Below, in pieces: positions 1 through 8,439 of a stretch of DNA of 64,000 bases. The position numbers and the translations under genes are program-made. Position 1 is the stretch's first letter; every line of letters begins with the position of its first letter. Source of the DNA: Candidatus Nitrospira kreftii (lineage in GTDB: Bacteria; Nitrospirota; Nitrospiria; Nitrospirales; Nitrospiraceae); NCBI GenBank assembly GCA_014058405.1, contig CP047423.1, positions 3,146,501 to 3,210,500 on the forward strand. Direction: 5' to 3'. The notes under the pieces were generated by a model. The model was not told where the DNA came from, searched no databases, and saw nothing but the letters and a program-made list of their open reading frames with translations.

Positions 1-156
1 TATGTGGCCCTCCTGGGTGTGGTCGCGTTCTTCTTGTTCCAAATCCGTCAGCTACGCGGAACGATCACACCGATTCAGGCCTTCAAGATGTTCCGCGCGC
101 ATGTCGGGGTCGGGATCACTCTACTTATTGGACTTCTTGGAGGTTTGCTGATTTAA
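1..156 (+). CDS. C-terminal end of a membrane protein, UbiA-prenyltransferase-like (5' truncated)
   Basis: The first 51 codons of the window are open in frame 1 and end at TAA. They encode a hydrophobic helix, a short basic loop (QIRQLRG), then an AFKMFRAHVGVG stretch followed by a final glycine-rich helix. This resembles the end of UbiA-family polyprenyltransferases, in which a phenylalanine-rich loop and a Gly-rich helix close the protein. The match is weak because only the tail is present. The stop codon overlaps by four bases the stop of the convergent cytochrome gene on the other strand. Other multi-pass membrane proteins remain possible. Confidence 0.5.
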   Translation, partial: YVALLGVVAFFLFQIRQLRGTITPIQAFKMFRAHVGVGITLLIGLLGGLLI

Positions 157-1178
157 GGGTTCTCAACAGGCTTCTCTTCGACTGGCTCAGCTTTCGGTGC
201 CCGCAAGGTAGCCACATACATCGTCACAGCCTTTGCGTCTGCATCACTCAATCCTAATGCCGGCATACGTGTGGCTGAATCCATTGCCTGTGGATTCTTG
301 AGCCAGCGGTAGATCCAGGTGGCATTCAGCCGAAATCCAGCTCGATCTAAAGCAGGCCCAATCTTGCCACCCTCGTCGGCAAGACTATGGCAGCCGTTGC
401 AACCGTATTTATTCTCGTACAGTCGTTTGCCGCGCTCAATCAATGCGGCGGTCTCTGCAGGTTTAACCGTTAAATCCGGCCTCGGAATACTGACTCCCCT
501 TCCCGATCTGGTCGAGAAGTTATTGAGGGCAACCTGAGCCGTATCCAGCTCTTTCTTGGCTTGACCCATGGCCTCCTGTTCGGCAGCATAGGCGGATTCA
601 TCCACATCCACATCTTTATTCAGTTCTTCGCTTTTCCGCTCTGCTTCGTCGCTGGCCTTCTTTTCCGCCGCTTCATAGGCCTGCTTGGCTTGTTCAAACT
701 TCGCTTGTGCGGATTTCAGCCCTTCATCAAGGGATGCCTTGCGCGCCTCCACATTGAACTCCATCTTCATGTCGTGAAGCGTCCGCACATACCCGACGAT
801 TGCCCAGATTTCGTCCTCTGAAAGCGTATATTTGAACGTCGGCATAGTTGGAACCGCGAAGTCATCGTCGCCGATCTCATCACCGCCTTCCTCGCTCGTG
901 TCCAGCATGTCACGCGAGATCGTATCGAAGAGTTCTTGGTCCGTAAACGTTCCCATCTCAGACTTATTGGACAAATCTTTCGGCTTTGGATCAGGCATCG
1001 CCGACCAGTTGAACCCCTGATTTTGCTTACCGCTTTCACCGTGACAATCACTGCAGTAATGTGTATAGAGTTCGTGACCACGCTTTTCCTGCTCGCTTGC
1101 GCAACCCCCAGTGAGCACTGCTGCGACCCCTATCACACCAACCATCAATCCGAAGAGACCCAACCTTGCCGCCTTCAT
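153..1178 (-). CDS. Diheme c-type cytochrome with central coiled coil
   Basis: Exported electron-transfer protein of 341 residues and last gene of the respiratory operon. It begins with a signal peptide ending in a lipobox-like TGGCAS, so it is probably a lipoprotein on the outer face of the membrane. Two CXXCH heme sites are visible, CSDCH near the N-terminus and CNGCH in the C-terminal third, each followed by a methionine that could be the distal ligand. The domains are joined by about 75 residues rich in Ala, Lys and Glu that should form a coiled coil. The ATG at 1178 is chosen because it opens the signal peptide and has AAGGG upstream; an in-frame extension to 1301 would run through the previous gene. 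It starts 2 bases after the NxrC-like gene. Likely partner: bd-like or bc-like subunits of the operon. Confidence 0.88.
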   Translation of the reverse strand: MKAARLGLFGLMVGVIGVAAVLTGGCASEQEKRGHELYTHYCSDCHGESGKQNQGFNWSAMPDPKPKDLSNKSEMGTFTDQELFDTISRDMLDTSEEGGDEIGDDDFAVPTMPTFKYTLSEDEIWAIVGYVRTLHDMKMEFNVEARKASLDEGLKSAQAKFEQAKQAYEAAEKKASDEAERKSEELNKDVDVDESAYAAEQEAMGQAKKELDTAQVALNNFSTRSGRGVSIPRPDLTVKPAETAALIERGKRLYENKYGCNGCHSLADEGGKIGPALDRAGFRLNATWIYRWLKNPQAMDSATRMPALGLSDADAKAVTMYVATLRAPKAEPVEEKPVENP

Positions 1179-1180
1179 GC

Positions 1181-2008
1181 TCACTGCCCTTTCTTGAGTT
1201 TTCGGATCAGGACAAACTGAAATCCCAAGGCCAATACCGCAGCTATCGCCGCGTACATATAGCTCGAATAATCTGGCGGGGCATCGGCTCGGAAATACCA
1301 CCAGGAGGAAACGGCTTTTTGTGACCCTTTTTCCACCAACTCTCCCACGGCATCTTTGCGTCCGTCCCAGACCGCAAAGGCGATACTAATGAATTCTCCC
1401 GGCGTGATTTGAACATCCTCTTCAGGATGATCAGTCGAGAGGGTACGGGAAAAGACTATTTTCCAGCCTCCGTTTGAATAAGCTCCCTTCGCCTTCACAT
1501 CTTGATGCGTTTGAGGCTTTAATGTCCCGAAGCCTTTGGCGGTCATATCGACGGCTTTGTCCTCTTTATGTTTCCAAAACCAGATATTGACCGGACCACC
1601 TTCAACCTGGAGCATGGGTTGCCCGTGAGCAAAGTGCGCTTTTTTGTCTCCTACCATAAACTCGAATGCCGCCGCGTCGTCTGGATCCTCGCTGGGATCC
1701 TTATATTCGAGAAGAAAAGCAACCTGAGTGCCGTCGTGTAATGCTCGGACAGAGACGTCCTGGACGGTCACCTCTTGAATACGGTTCGGCCAATGAACCT
1801 GTGGCGACATGGGAAACGTCGCAGGCACTGCGCTGCTCCAAATTGCGGCATTGGGATCATCGACGGGCAACCCACCGGTGACAATCGTAGCCTTCACCGC
1901 TACGCTTTCCTGCGCAAAGCTGAGGGATGCCTCTGCGATAATCAGAGCTGCAATCGCAGCTAACGCACCCCGCAGAGCACGTTTCATGACGTGATTCACC
2001 CGTTTCAT
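1181..2008 (-). CDS. NxrC/ethylbenzene dehydrogenase gamma-like heme-binding protein with C-terminal anchor
   Basis: Predicted periplasmic heme b protein of 275 residues. It has a signal peptide (hydrophobic stretch ending SLSFAQE), a beta-rich domain with the features of the EB_dh/cytochrome c-552-like family (HDGTQVAFLLEYKD, later GGWKIVFSRTL and FISIAFAVWDG), and one C-terminal helix followed by KLKKGQ that anchors it to the membrane. In this family the domain binds heme b and passes electrons to or from a molybdopterin enzyme; Nitrospira uses relatives as NxrC. No catalytic or Fe-S subunit is encoded nearby, so here it more likely serves the respiratory complex. The ATG at 2008 has GAGG five bases upstream; the open frame reaches a TTG at 2032. 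Confidence 0.75.
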   Translation of the reverse strand: MKRVNHVMKRALRGALAAIAALIIAEASLSFAQESVAVKATIVTGGLPVDDPNAAIWSSAVPATFPMSPQVHWPNRIQEVTVQDVSVRALHDGTQVAFLLEYKDPSEDPDDAAAFEFMVGDKKAHFAHGQPMLQVEGGPVNIWFWKHKEDKAVDMTAKGFGTLKPQTHQDVKAKGAYSNGGWKIVFSRTLSTDHPEEDVQITPGEFISIAFAVWDGRKDAVGELVEKGSQKAVSSWWYFRADAPPDYSSYMYAAIAAVLALGFQFVLIRKLKKGQ

Positions 2009-2063
2009 GCTGGCCTCATTCTCCGTACGCAACTAGACCCGTACCCGCTGTTCTCTGTTGCCA

Positions 2064-2780
2064 TTACTCCCATGTCCGTGGGGATTGATGCGCTCCATCG
2101 TATTCCCCCATGATAATCTTCCAGATCCATTCGTCCGGCAATTCCAATTCCCAACGAGGCATGGCAGACTTCCATGGTGCACCTTCAATCGGAAGACCGA
2201 TGCCGCCTTTCTTGATGCGCCAGAACAGATAGCTTTCCTGCAACATGGCAATCGTCGTGGGATCGGCAAAATTTGCGGGTGGAGGATTGTATCCTCGTGC
2301 AGCAGGCCCTTTGCCATCAAAATTTCCGCCGTGGCAAGGGGAACAAAAGGCTGCATAAAACCCTTTCCCTTGCATAATATTCTCCGGGGTCTTGGGGACA
2401 GGGTTTGACAACCCCGTGTACTCTCCTGGCGGTGCAGGATGGATCGTTCTGCTCTCAGCCGGTGGAGCATCGCTCGATGCGGTGCTGCCGTAGGTTTGCC
2501 AGCCCACCAATAGAGGAAACAAAACAAGGACTCCATAGCGAAGCGTTTGCAACCCTCCGATATTCTCTCCGGTCAGGAACCGCTGCATCGGCCCCCAAAA
2601 TGCCTCTTTTGATTCTCCGCTCAACGTTTCAAAGATTACGATGCCGGCGGCGGTCAGCAGGAGATATAGAAATATCAGACTGGAGGGAAGTGGTGCTGAA
2701 CCTGGGATATACGGCAGCACAAACTTCAGGAATATATACATGGCTACCATGAGTATGATCGGCTTACCTAACGCGCCCAT
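2064..2780 (-). CDS. Membrane-anchored monoheme cytochrome c
   Basis: 238-residue protein with three N-terminal membrane helices (about residues 8-25, 35-52 and 80-96) followed by a class I cytochrome c domain on the outer side. The heme site is CSPCH near residue 147, and a methionine near the end (SAMPRWELELPDEWIWKI) may be the sixth ligand. The domain resembles the lipoprotein cytochrome at the start of the operon, with a shared SYLFWRI / SVWFWRI pattern, and probably docks in a similar way. A strong AGGAGGG precedes the ATG. The gene begins 9 bases after the preceding cytochrome gene, so the two are certainly co-transcribed. It probably carries electrons within the bc/bd-like complex. Confidence 0.87.
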   Translation of the reverse strand: MGALGKPIILMVAMYIFLKFVLPYIPGSAPLPSSLIFLYLLLTAAGIVIFETLSGESKEAFWGPMQRFLTGENIGGLQTLRYGVLVLFPLLVGWQTYGSTASSDAPPAESRTIHPAPPGEYTGLSNPVPKTPENIMQGKGFYAAFCSPCHGGNFDGKGPAARGYNPPPANFADPTTIAMLQESYLFWRIKKGGIGLPIEGAPWKSAMPRWELELPDEWIWKIIMGEYDGAHQSPRTWE

Positions 2781-2789
2781 ACGTCCCTC

Positions 2790-3413
2790 CTAGTGCGCTT
2801 GTGCAATCGCTAATGGAGCAGATCCGGCCGCTTGGACCGGGGCTGGCGATGCCTGGCCCGGCATTTCGAGTTCCGACGTGCTGACGGAGATCGGCTCACC
2901 GCTCATTTGCTGTAAAAACGCGATAACGGCCAAGATTTCATTCTTCGAGAGTCCGATCGGATCCTTGTCGATCGCGGGCATCGTTGCCGGATATTCCTTC
3001 GGCACACCCCCATGGCGGTAATCCTGATATACGAACGCCTGCGGATCAGTCAGGCTTTCATAGAGGAAGTCCTTGCTCAATTTGGCGCCGATCCCCTTTA
3101 AATCCGGACAACGGGCGGATTCACTTGGACCAATGGAATGACACAATGCGCATTGCCCCTTGCTGAAAAAGACAGTTTGTCCGATGGCTGCGATGTCCGT
3201 CGGGGTCTTGATACTGGCAATGTCGATCTTTTCCTCTGCCGGAGGGAGAGAGGCCAACTGCGGGACGGCGAGTGACATGAGCGAGAACAATCCCAACACA
3301 ATAGCAACAAACCCCGTGACCCGGAGAAACACAGCCTTGATGAACAGAAGGATCAGAATCCCGATCCCGACGATTGACAGTGCAATTAATTGTAATTGTG
3401 CGACTTCACCCAT
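2790..3413 (-). CDS. Membrane-anchored monoheme cytochrome c
   Basis: 207-residue protein with two N-terminal membrane helices (about residues 8-25 and 33-50), a linker, and a cytochrome c domain with heme site CALCH near residue 92. The distal methionine is probably in YPATMPAIDKD. The tail of about 30 residues is rich in Pro, Ala and Ser and looks disordered. GGAG precedes the ATG. It lies 58 bases downstream of bd-like subunit B and 9 bases upstream of the next cytochrome. The two-helix plus heme arrangement suits a fixed electron relay of a membrane complex rather than a soluble carrier. Confidence 0.87.
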   Translation of the reverse strand: MGEVAQLQLIALSIVGIGILILLFIKAVFLRVTGFVAIVLGLFSLMSLAVPQLASLPPAEEKIDIASIKTPTDIAAIGQTVFFSKGQCALCHSIGPSESARCPDLKGIGAKLSKDFLYESLTDPQAFVYQDYRHGGVPKEYPATMPAIDKDPIGLSKNEILAVIAFLQQMSGEPISVSTSELEMPGQASPAPVQAAGSAPLAIAQAH

Positions 3414-3471
3414 AGCTCTCCAACTCGTAAGTGTGTCATTCGATGTCTTCTTGATGCATGACGCTTACCTG

Positions 3472-5331
3472 TTACGGCTGCCGCTCTTCCGGAGCCCCTC
3501 CGGCCATCGCCGGAATGCCGTGCGGCAGGTCTCCCTTTCCTGTTCCAGAAGCGGCCTTGTATTTATCGCCCATGGTAGCAACCCAGAAGATAAATGCGAC
3601 GAGGATACAGAAGAAGAATGTGCAGAATGCCATAATCAGCGAGGCGCTGCCGAGAGCCGGCGAATAGGCATACGGGGACGTATCACGCATCACGCCATAC
3701 ACATGCCAATGCACGCGGGAAGAAGATCGCGCATATCCCATGAGCGTCATGAGGAGGATAACCATCACCGCATTGAGGACGAGCGCATACCCGGCGCGCG
3801 GAGGCATACTCCCCCAGACCATCTCCGTCGTCGTCTTGGCACTTTTGAGCAAGAGCGCCGTCAACGGCGTGATCGTGAGAATGACGAAGCCAACGATCGC
3901 CACCTGCGATGTGGAGAAATAATTAATGCGAACGATCGCCGGCACAAAATACCCCCACACTCCAAGGACAATGACAGCAAGACTCGCCACCACCAACACA
4001 GCACCCATCACTGCTTTTCCAAACTTCGCCCACCCCGCTGTATCCTGTTTCCCCGCCCGCCAATACATCACGAAGCTCATGAAGGTAATAAGAATCATGA
4101 GGTTCGAGACCGTCATTTTGGCCGACATGACGCCTAAGACTCCTAGTAAGGGATGGTGAGCACCTCCCATTTTCTGGGCCTCTTCAATGCTGGCCACAAG
4201 CGAGTGTGGCGTCATCCACACGGCAAGGCACAGCAAGAGGCTGACTAACATCATCAACATGGCTCGGCGATACTTCGCTTCCGATCCGGGAATGCGATAG
4301 GTAATCCCGAGCCAGAAATAATAGTTCGATCCAAGGAACAAAACCCCGATCAGCATGGCCTGGATGATGAAGAGCCAGGAGAGGAATCCTCCCATCAGTG
4401 TAATGCCCATCTGTTGGTTGTACTGATAGATTTCCCGCATGAGCCAATATCCGGCAAAAGGCAAGGCCAGCAGACCGAATACGCCGATAAAGTTCCCGAC
4501 ATACCCCATCCAATCGTAATGCTCCCGATCTTCCTTACCTTTGACCGATAAGTACCGAACTCCGGCATAGGCTCCGCAGATGTACCCCCCAAGCACCACG
4601 TTGGCGATGAGCCGATGAATGTTGATCGGCCACCAGGTTGGATTCCACGTCGCAGCCCAAGCCCGCTCAAAGGCCGTCCCTTCGGAAAGTACAACTGGGC
4701 TGGATTGGAACGTGGCCCAGGCGTTGGGCACGATCATAATGAACAAGGCGAAGAAGTTGAGAAGAAACCCGAGAAAGACATGCAACGTTTTTTTCCTGCC
4801 ATCCTGCATCGCATCCCACCCATACCAATAGAGATAGAGGGTCGCCGTTTCGAGCAGGAACAACAGGCAGTAGAGTAAAAACGACGGAAAGAAGACGTCC
4901 GTCAAATAATTCATCAGCTTGGGATAGAACGCCACCAACAGAAACAAGAGAATACCGCCGAACAAGGCGGTTGTGGCATAGGCTGAAGTCAGAAGCTTGG
5001 TAAACTCCTTGGCGAGCTTGTCATATCGCTTCTCCCCTCCTCGCCATGCAATGACCTCACAGAGCCACGCGAAGATCGGCACACCTAGGACAAACCCAGC
5101 GAGTAAGAGATGGAGTTGTGCAACAATCCAGACCAGATTGCGGCTTCCGATATATGGGATATCTCGATACTCCGTCGGACCAGCCGCCGTCCCCTCTGCT
5201 GCGATGCCGATCGAAGGGAGCGCCAGCCAGGCCGCCGTCAACAAGAGACCTGCAACCCATCCGCCGTGGCTTTTGACGGTCCGGAGAGCTGGCTGAATCA
5301 TTTCCGTCTCTTGTCGTATGACACTCACCAC
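3472..5331 (-). CDS. Cytochrome bd-like oxidase subunit I homologue (subunit B of the locus)
   Basis: Polytopic membrane protein of 619 residues with about 13-14 helices, distantly like CydA. Candidate heme ligands are His74 in the first core helix (IVAQLHLLLAG), Glu161 in a helix reading LLFLLETATLYLY, His184 and His239 (NIHRLIANVV). The same four residues recur in the paralogue at 9301-11004. The GRQPW signature and long Q-loop of canonical CydA are absent and no cydB is present, so it is not an ordinary quinol oxidase. The N-terminus carries an additional hydrophobic segment ending GIAAEG. The start is GTG at 5331 or 5328 with GAGG upstream; an ATG at 5301 is an alternative. Nitrospira genomes are known to hold bd-like proteins proposed as terminal oxidases; whether this one reduces oxygen is inference. 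Confidence 0.82.
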   Translation of the reverse strand: MVSVIRQETEMIQPALRTVKSHGGWVAGLLLTAAWLALPSIGIAAEGTAAGPTEYRDIPYIGSRNLVWIVAQLHLLLAGFVLGVPIFAWLCEVIAWRGGEKRYDKLAKEFTKLLTSAYATTALFGGILLFLLVAFYPKLMNYLTDVFFPSFLLYCLLFLLETATLYLYWYGWDAMQDGRKKTLHVFLGFLLNFFALFIMIVPNAWATFQSSPVVLSEGTAFERAWAATWNPTWWPINIHRLIANVVLGGYICGAYAGVRYLSVKGKEDREHYDWMGYVGNFIGVFGLLALPFAGYWLMREIYQYNQQMGITLMGGFLSWLFIIQAMLIGVLFLGSNYYFWLGITYRIPGSEAKYRRAMLMMLVSLLLCLAVWMTPHSLVASIEEAQKMGGAHHPLLGVLGVMSAKMTVSNLMILITFMSFVMYWRAGKQDTAGWAKFGKAVMGAVLVVASLAVIVLGVWGYFVPAIVRINYFSTSQVAIVGFVILTITPLTALLLKSAKTTTEMVWGSMPPRAGYALVLNAVMVILLMTLMGYARSSSRVHWHVYGVMRDTSPYAYSPALGSASLIMAFCTFFFCILVAFIFWVATMGDKYKAASGTGKGDLPHGIPAMAGGAPEERQP

Positions 5332-5344
5332 ATCACCTCGTAAG

Positions 5345-6346
5345 TTACGGTTTCGTCTTGGCCGTTGAATCTGCAGTTATTCCACTCTCGGTCTTTCCCT
5401 TGCCCTTTGCTTTTTGACCTTTTGTGGCCACCTTTTGCTGCTCCATGGCTTCAATTTTGGCCGCAAGCGTCGCAACGCGCTGCGCACTGCTGCTCAACGA
5501 CTCGACCGGTTTAAATACCGGCTCGACCTGTACGTCAGGTTTTTTACAGCATTCATGCGGATGGGGAGTCGTCACGGGAAGTATCGCCCAAAACATCAGA
5601 GAGAACACGACACCCACACCTACCAGTGACGTCAAGAGCAATCCTTGATCGGTTGGCACACGCATGAGGTCCCACCGGGTAATGAGTCCTTGATAACTTT
5701 CTGAAGTCGGTTGGCAATCTTCCGATATGCGCCGAACGATTTGTCCAAAAATGGATACTCCAATCAAAGATAACGCGATGAGCACGGCTGAAGAGATCGA
5801 GCCCCAGATTGTCAATTCAAGGCCGATTCGTTCTGCCACCGGAAGCCCCGTATCCGTAAGGTGCCTTAAACTCTCCATTTCGGCCATCGAGTGCGATGCG
5901 GTCATCGCGTTATCCGTTATGAAGCTCACAATACCCCAGAGGATCGGGAGGAAGAAGGCTCCAACCAGAGCCGCTCTCCACCAAATGGCAAGTCCAAGTC
6001 CATCCGGCGGTTCTTTCCGTAGTCGCTCAAGGAAAAACGTACGACCTACCAGACCGAGCGCCCAAATATCGACCGGAATCGAGAGCCAGAACAGGATCTC
6101 GAGGCCGATTCCTTCGCCAAAGTGCGCGCCAAACAAGGCCATGAGGATTGGAATCGCAAAGACCGTGACCGGACTGACCAGCAGCATAACGACGGCAAGC
6201 CCAAATCTGCCTTCAAAATGCACCAATCCCATCGTCAAGAGAAGAACGGCAAAGACCGATTTCACCACCATACCGGTCCAGCAGGCGGACCAGAGGATGC
6301 TGAAACCTATCTTCGTCGGAGACATTGACTCGCGTTCTTCAGCCAT
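5345..6346 (-). CDS. Unrecognised multi-pass membrane protein of the respiratory operon
   Basis: 333 residues with about seven or eight predicted membrane helices and a charged, Lys/Ala-rich tail of about 70 residues. I do not recognise a family. Features that stand out are conserved-looking acidic and aromatic residues within the helices, a loop with HPHECCKKP after the last helix that contains two adjacent cysteines and two histidines and could bind a metal, and a final stretch likely to be coiled or disordered. It lies 18 bases after cytochrome b and 13 bases before bd-like subunit B, so it is very likely a structural subunit. It could take the place of a cytochrome b C-terminal section or of CydB, but no sequence signature supports either. 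Confidence 0.8.
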   Translation of the reverse strand: MAEERESMSPTKIGFSILWSACWTGMVVKSVFAVLLLTMGLVHFEGRFGLAVVMLLVSPVTVFAIPILMALFGAHFGEGIGLEILFWLSIPVDIWALGLVGRTFFLERLRKEPPDGLGLAIWWRAALVGAFFLPILWGIVSFITDNAMTASHSMAEMESLRHLTDTGLPVAERIGLELTIWGSISSAVLIALSLIGVSIFGQIVRRISEDCQPTSESYQGLITRWDLMRVPTDQGLLLTSLVGVGVVFSLMFWAILPVTTPHPHECCKKPDVQVEPVFKPVESLSSSAQRVATLAAKIEAMEQQKVATKGQKAKGKGKTESGITADSTAKTKP

Positions 6347-6364
6347 AACGAATGGGGACCTGCA

Positions 6365-7507
6365 TTAATCCAAGAACTCTCGGTTGATCACTGAGGCAAC
6401 CGTGAACAACACAATAACCACCATGATTGCGATCCAGCTGATCAAGGCAATCGGTCGTTTAAAGATATTCCGCTCCGGATCCTTATCGAAGAACGGAAGG
6501 GCCACGAGCAATGCCATGAAGATGACCGGCACCACAACCGCCCCCAGCAATTGCCCGAACTCGCCGGCAAAAATTTTCAACCTCAGAAGCTGGAAATAGA
6601 ACAGAAAATACCATTCCGGTTCGGGATGGTACTCCCCAGGGTCAGGGGCAGCTTGGTCCAGTAGGACGACCGGCTCCCAAAGGGCTAATGCGCAGATTCC
6701 GGCAAAGACGAAAGCCATCCCGACCATATCCTTCCAAATTTGACGGGGGAAGAAGTAGTCGGTCTTAGCTTTGATCTCTTCCTTCGTACCGCTAAACGGT
6801 CCGGCAGGAGCCGCCACCCGAAACAAAAACAAATGGAGCCCGGCTAGCGCCATAAGCGCTGCCGGAAGAATCATCACATGGAGGACGAAAAAGCGGCTCA
6901 ACGTCATCTGACCAGGAGTCGGTCCTCCTTTGAGAAATCTGGCAATAAAGTCACCGAGAATAGGCGTTTTATCCAAGATTTCAACGCCCACTGTCGTTGC
7001 CCAAAATGCTCGTTGATCCCAGGGTAAAAGGTAACCTGTAAAGCCAAAGGTGATTACAATACCAAACAAAGCTAAGCCGACAAGCCAGAGCAATTCTCTT
7101 GGTTTTTTATATGCCCCCCAGAGAAAGACTTGAGACATATGAGCCACGACACAGACCACCATCGCGCTGGATCCCCAGAAGTGATAGCCCAGTAGAAACC
7201 ACCCATAATCAACGTCATGGATAATATATTGGGTGCTGTCATACGCATGGTCTGTGGTGGGGACATAATAAAACATCAGCAGAGTACCCGTCAGCGCCTG
7301 CATGGCAAAGATAAACAATAGGATTGAGCCGAAGACATAGGCCCAACGGGAACCGCCTGGAATCGGTTCATTGAGCATCTTGGCCTGCATTTCCTTGAGT
7401 CCAACCCGTTCGTCAAGGAAGGCAACGAGCTTTTCGATCGTGCTAGGCTGATGATCAGGGATTGCTGCAGGGGACGAGTGTTTACTATCCATATCGCTAG
7501 ATTTCAC
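6365..7507 (-). CDS. Cytochrome b of a bc1/b6f-type complex
   Basis: 380-residue diheme cytochrome b that oxidises quinol together with the Rieske protein. Heme b ligand pairs are His109/His123 (13 residues between) and His210/His225 (14 between). The 14-residue spacing in the second pair is the cytochrome b6 form rather than the mitochondrial form. The Qo motif PEWY lies at residues 297-300, so b6-like and subunit IV-like parts are fused in one chain. There is an N-terminal extension of about 50 polar residues and about eight helices. The ATG overlaps the Rieske stop by four bases (translational coupling). No separate petD or cytochrome c1 gene follows; the membrane cytochromes c of this operon presumably replace c1. 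Confidence 0.93.
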   Translation of the reverse strand: MKSSDMDSKHSSPAAIPDHQPSTIEKLVAFLDERVGLKEMQAKMLNEPIPGGSRWAYVFGSILLFIFAMQALTGTLLMFYYVPTTDHAYDSTQYIIHDVDYGWFLLGYHFWGSSAMVVCVVAHMSQVFLWGAYKKPRELLWLVGLALFGIVITFGFTGYLLPWDQRAFWATTVGVEILDKTPILGDFIARFLKGGPTPGQMTLSRFFVLHVMILPAALMALAGLHLFLFRVAAPAGPFSGTKEEIKAKTDYFFPRQIWKDMVGMAFVFAGICALALWEPVVLLDQAAPDPGEYHPEPEWYFLFYFQLLRLKIFAGEFGQLLGAVVVPVIFMALLVALPFFDKDPERNIFKRPIALISWIAIMVVIVLFTVASVINREFLD

Positions 7508-8439
7508 ACGATCCGCACTTGTGCTTTTGTACCGGCCTTGAACTCCATGTCGATGATCTCAACCTCGCCACTCACGGAGATCCGCACGGGCAACGCGTCA
7601 AGGGCGCGCGGAGCCGGGCCATCCAACACGTTTCCTGCCGCATCATAAATACTCAAATGGCACGGACAAAGGAACACCGGGCCGAGGGCTTTATGGTTTC
7701 GCCACTTGTATGCACATCCGAGATGCGGGCATTTACCGGAAAACGCGACGTACGGAATCTCCTTCTTATTGGTCCAGATAACGGTCCCCTTGGCGTCACG
7801 GAATTCTTCATCTTTTCCCTGATAGACCTTCTCGAGAAGCTCGGGAGTCGCGCGCACGACCCAGACGTTCTTCTCAACTTCATATTCGGGCATGTACACT
7901 TCCTTCACTTTTTTCTTGTACTCGAACTGTACCCCGACATCCTCTTTCTTGATCTTGCTTACGTTTCCCACGTTCAGCCATTGGTTGTCAAAATCCGCGT
8001 ACATGGGCTTCATGAGATAACGAAGAATGGGATAGGCTATGGGCAGTCCGATCAAGAACCCGATGACATGAGTAAAATTCATGAAAAACGTGCGGCGCTT
8101 GACGCTCTTTTCAAGGTCAGGCAGAGGTACCAACACCTCCCCTGGCGTGACATGGATATTGTCTTCGAGATGTGAGATCTCCACTTCATGCGTGGTGACG
8201 TAGTCTGCTCGCTTAAACGGCGGCAATGCCAAAATATCTCGTGATGGCGTACCTAGCTGCACGAGATCTTCCGTCACAGCCTGCACATGGTCCATCGCAA
8301 CTTGCCGCTCGCCGTTGCCGTTCATCGACACCACGATATGACTGATCTCGTGGGAGAACGGATCAAGCACAACCTTCGAGACTTCGCCGATGTCGAGGTC
8401 CGTGCACCGGACTTTGGATTTCAGCTTTGGCTGCAGCAT
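7504..8439 (-). CDS. Rieske iron-sulfur protein with N-terminal PRC-barrel-like domain
   Basis: 311-residue Rieske subunit of the bc-type complex. The C-terminal domain carries both cluster motifs: C237PH239LGC242 and C258PC260H261LS. Cys237, His239, Cys258 and His261 bind the 2Fe-2S cluster and Cys242/Cys260 form the disulfide. A single membrane helix spans about residues 119-143. Ahead of it lie about 100 residues (KVRCTDLDIGEVSKVVLDP and on) that look like a PRC-barrel, a domain unusual in Rieske proteins, which would lie in the cytoplasm. An insertion rich in charged residues (about 150-225) separates the helix from the cluster. The start shares one base with the preceding stop (TAATG), and the stop overlaps the cytochrome b start. 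Confidence 0.92.
   Translation of the reverse strand: MLQPKLKSKVRCTDLDIGEVSKVVLDPFSHEISHIVVSMNGNGERQVAMDHVQAVTEDLVQLGTPSRDILALPPFKRADYVTTHEVEISHLEDNIHVTPGEVLVPLPDLEKSVKRRTFFMNFTHVIGFLIGLPIAYPILRYLMKPMYADFDNQWLNVGNVSKIKKEDVGVQFEYKKKVKEVYMPEYEVEKNVWVVRATPELLEKVYQGKDEEFRDAKGTVIWTNKKEIPYVAFSGKCPHLGCAYKWRNHKALGPVFLCPCHLSIYDAAGNVLDGPAPRALDALPVRISVSGEVEIIDMEFKAGTKAQVRIV

Noticed and set aside
3160-4137. Open frame of 325 codons antisense to two respiratory genes
   Set aside because: Arg/His-rich translation without hydrophobic core; lies across two clear genes.
3472-5331. Canonical cytochrome bd quinol oxidase CydA
   Set aside because: No GRQPW motif, no Q-loop, no cydB.
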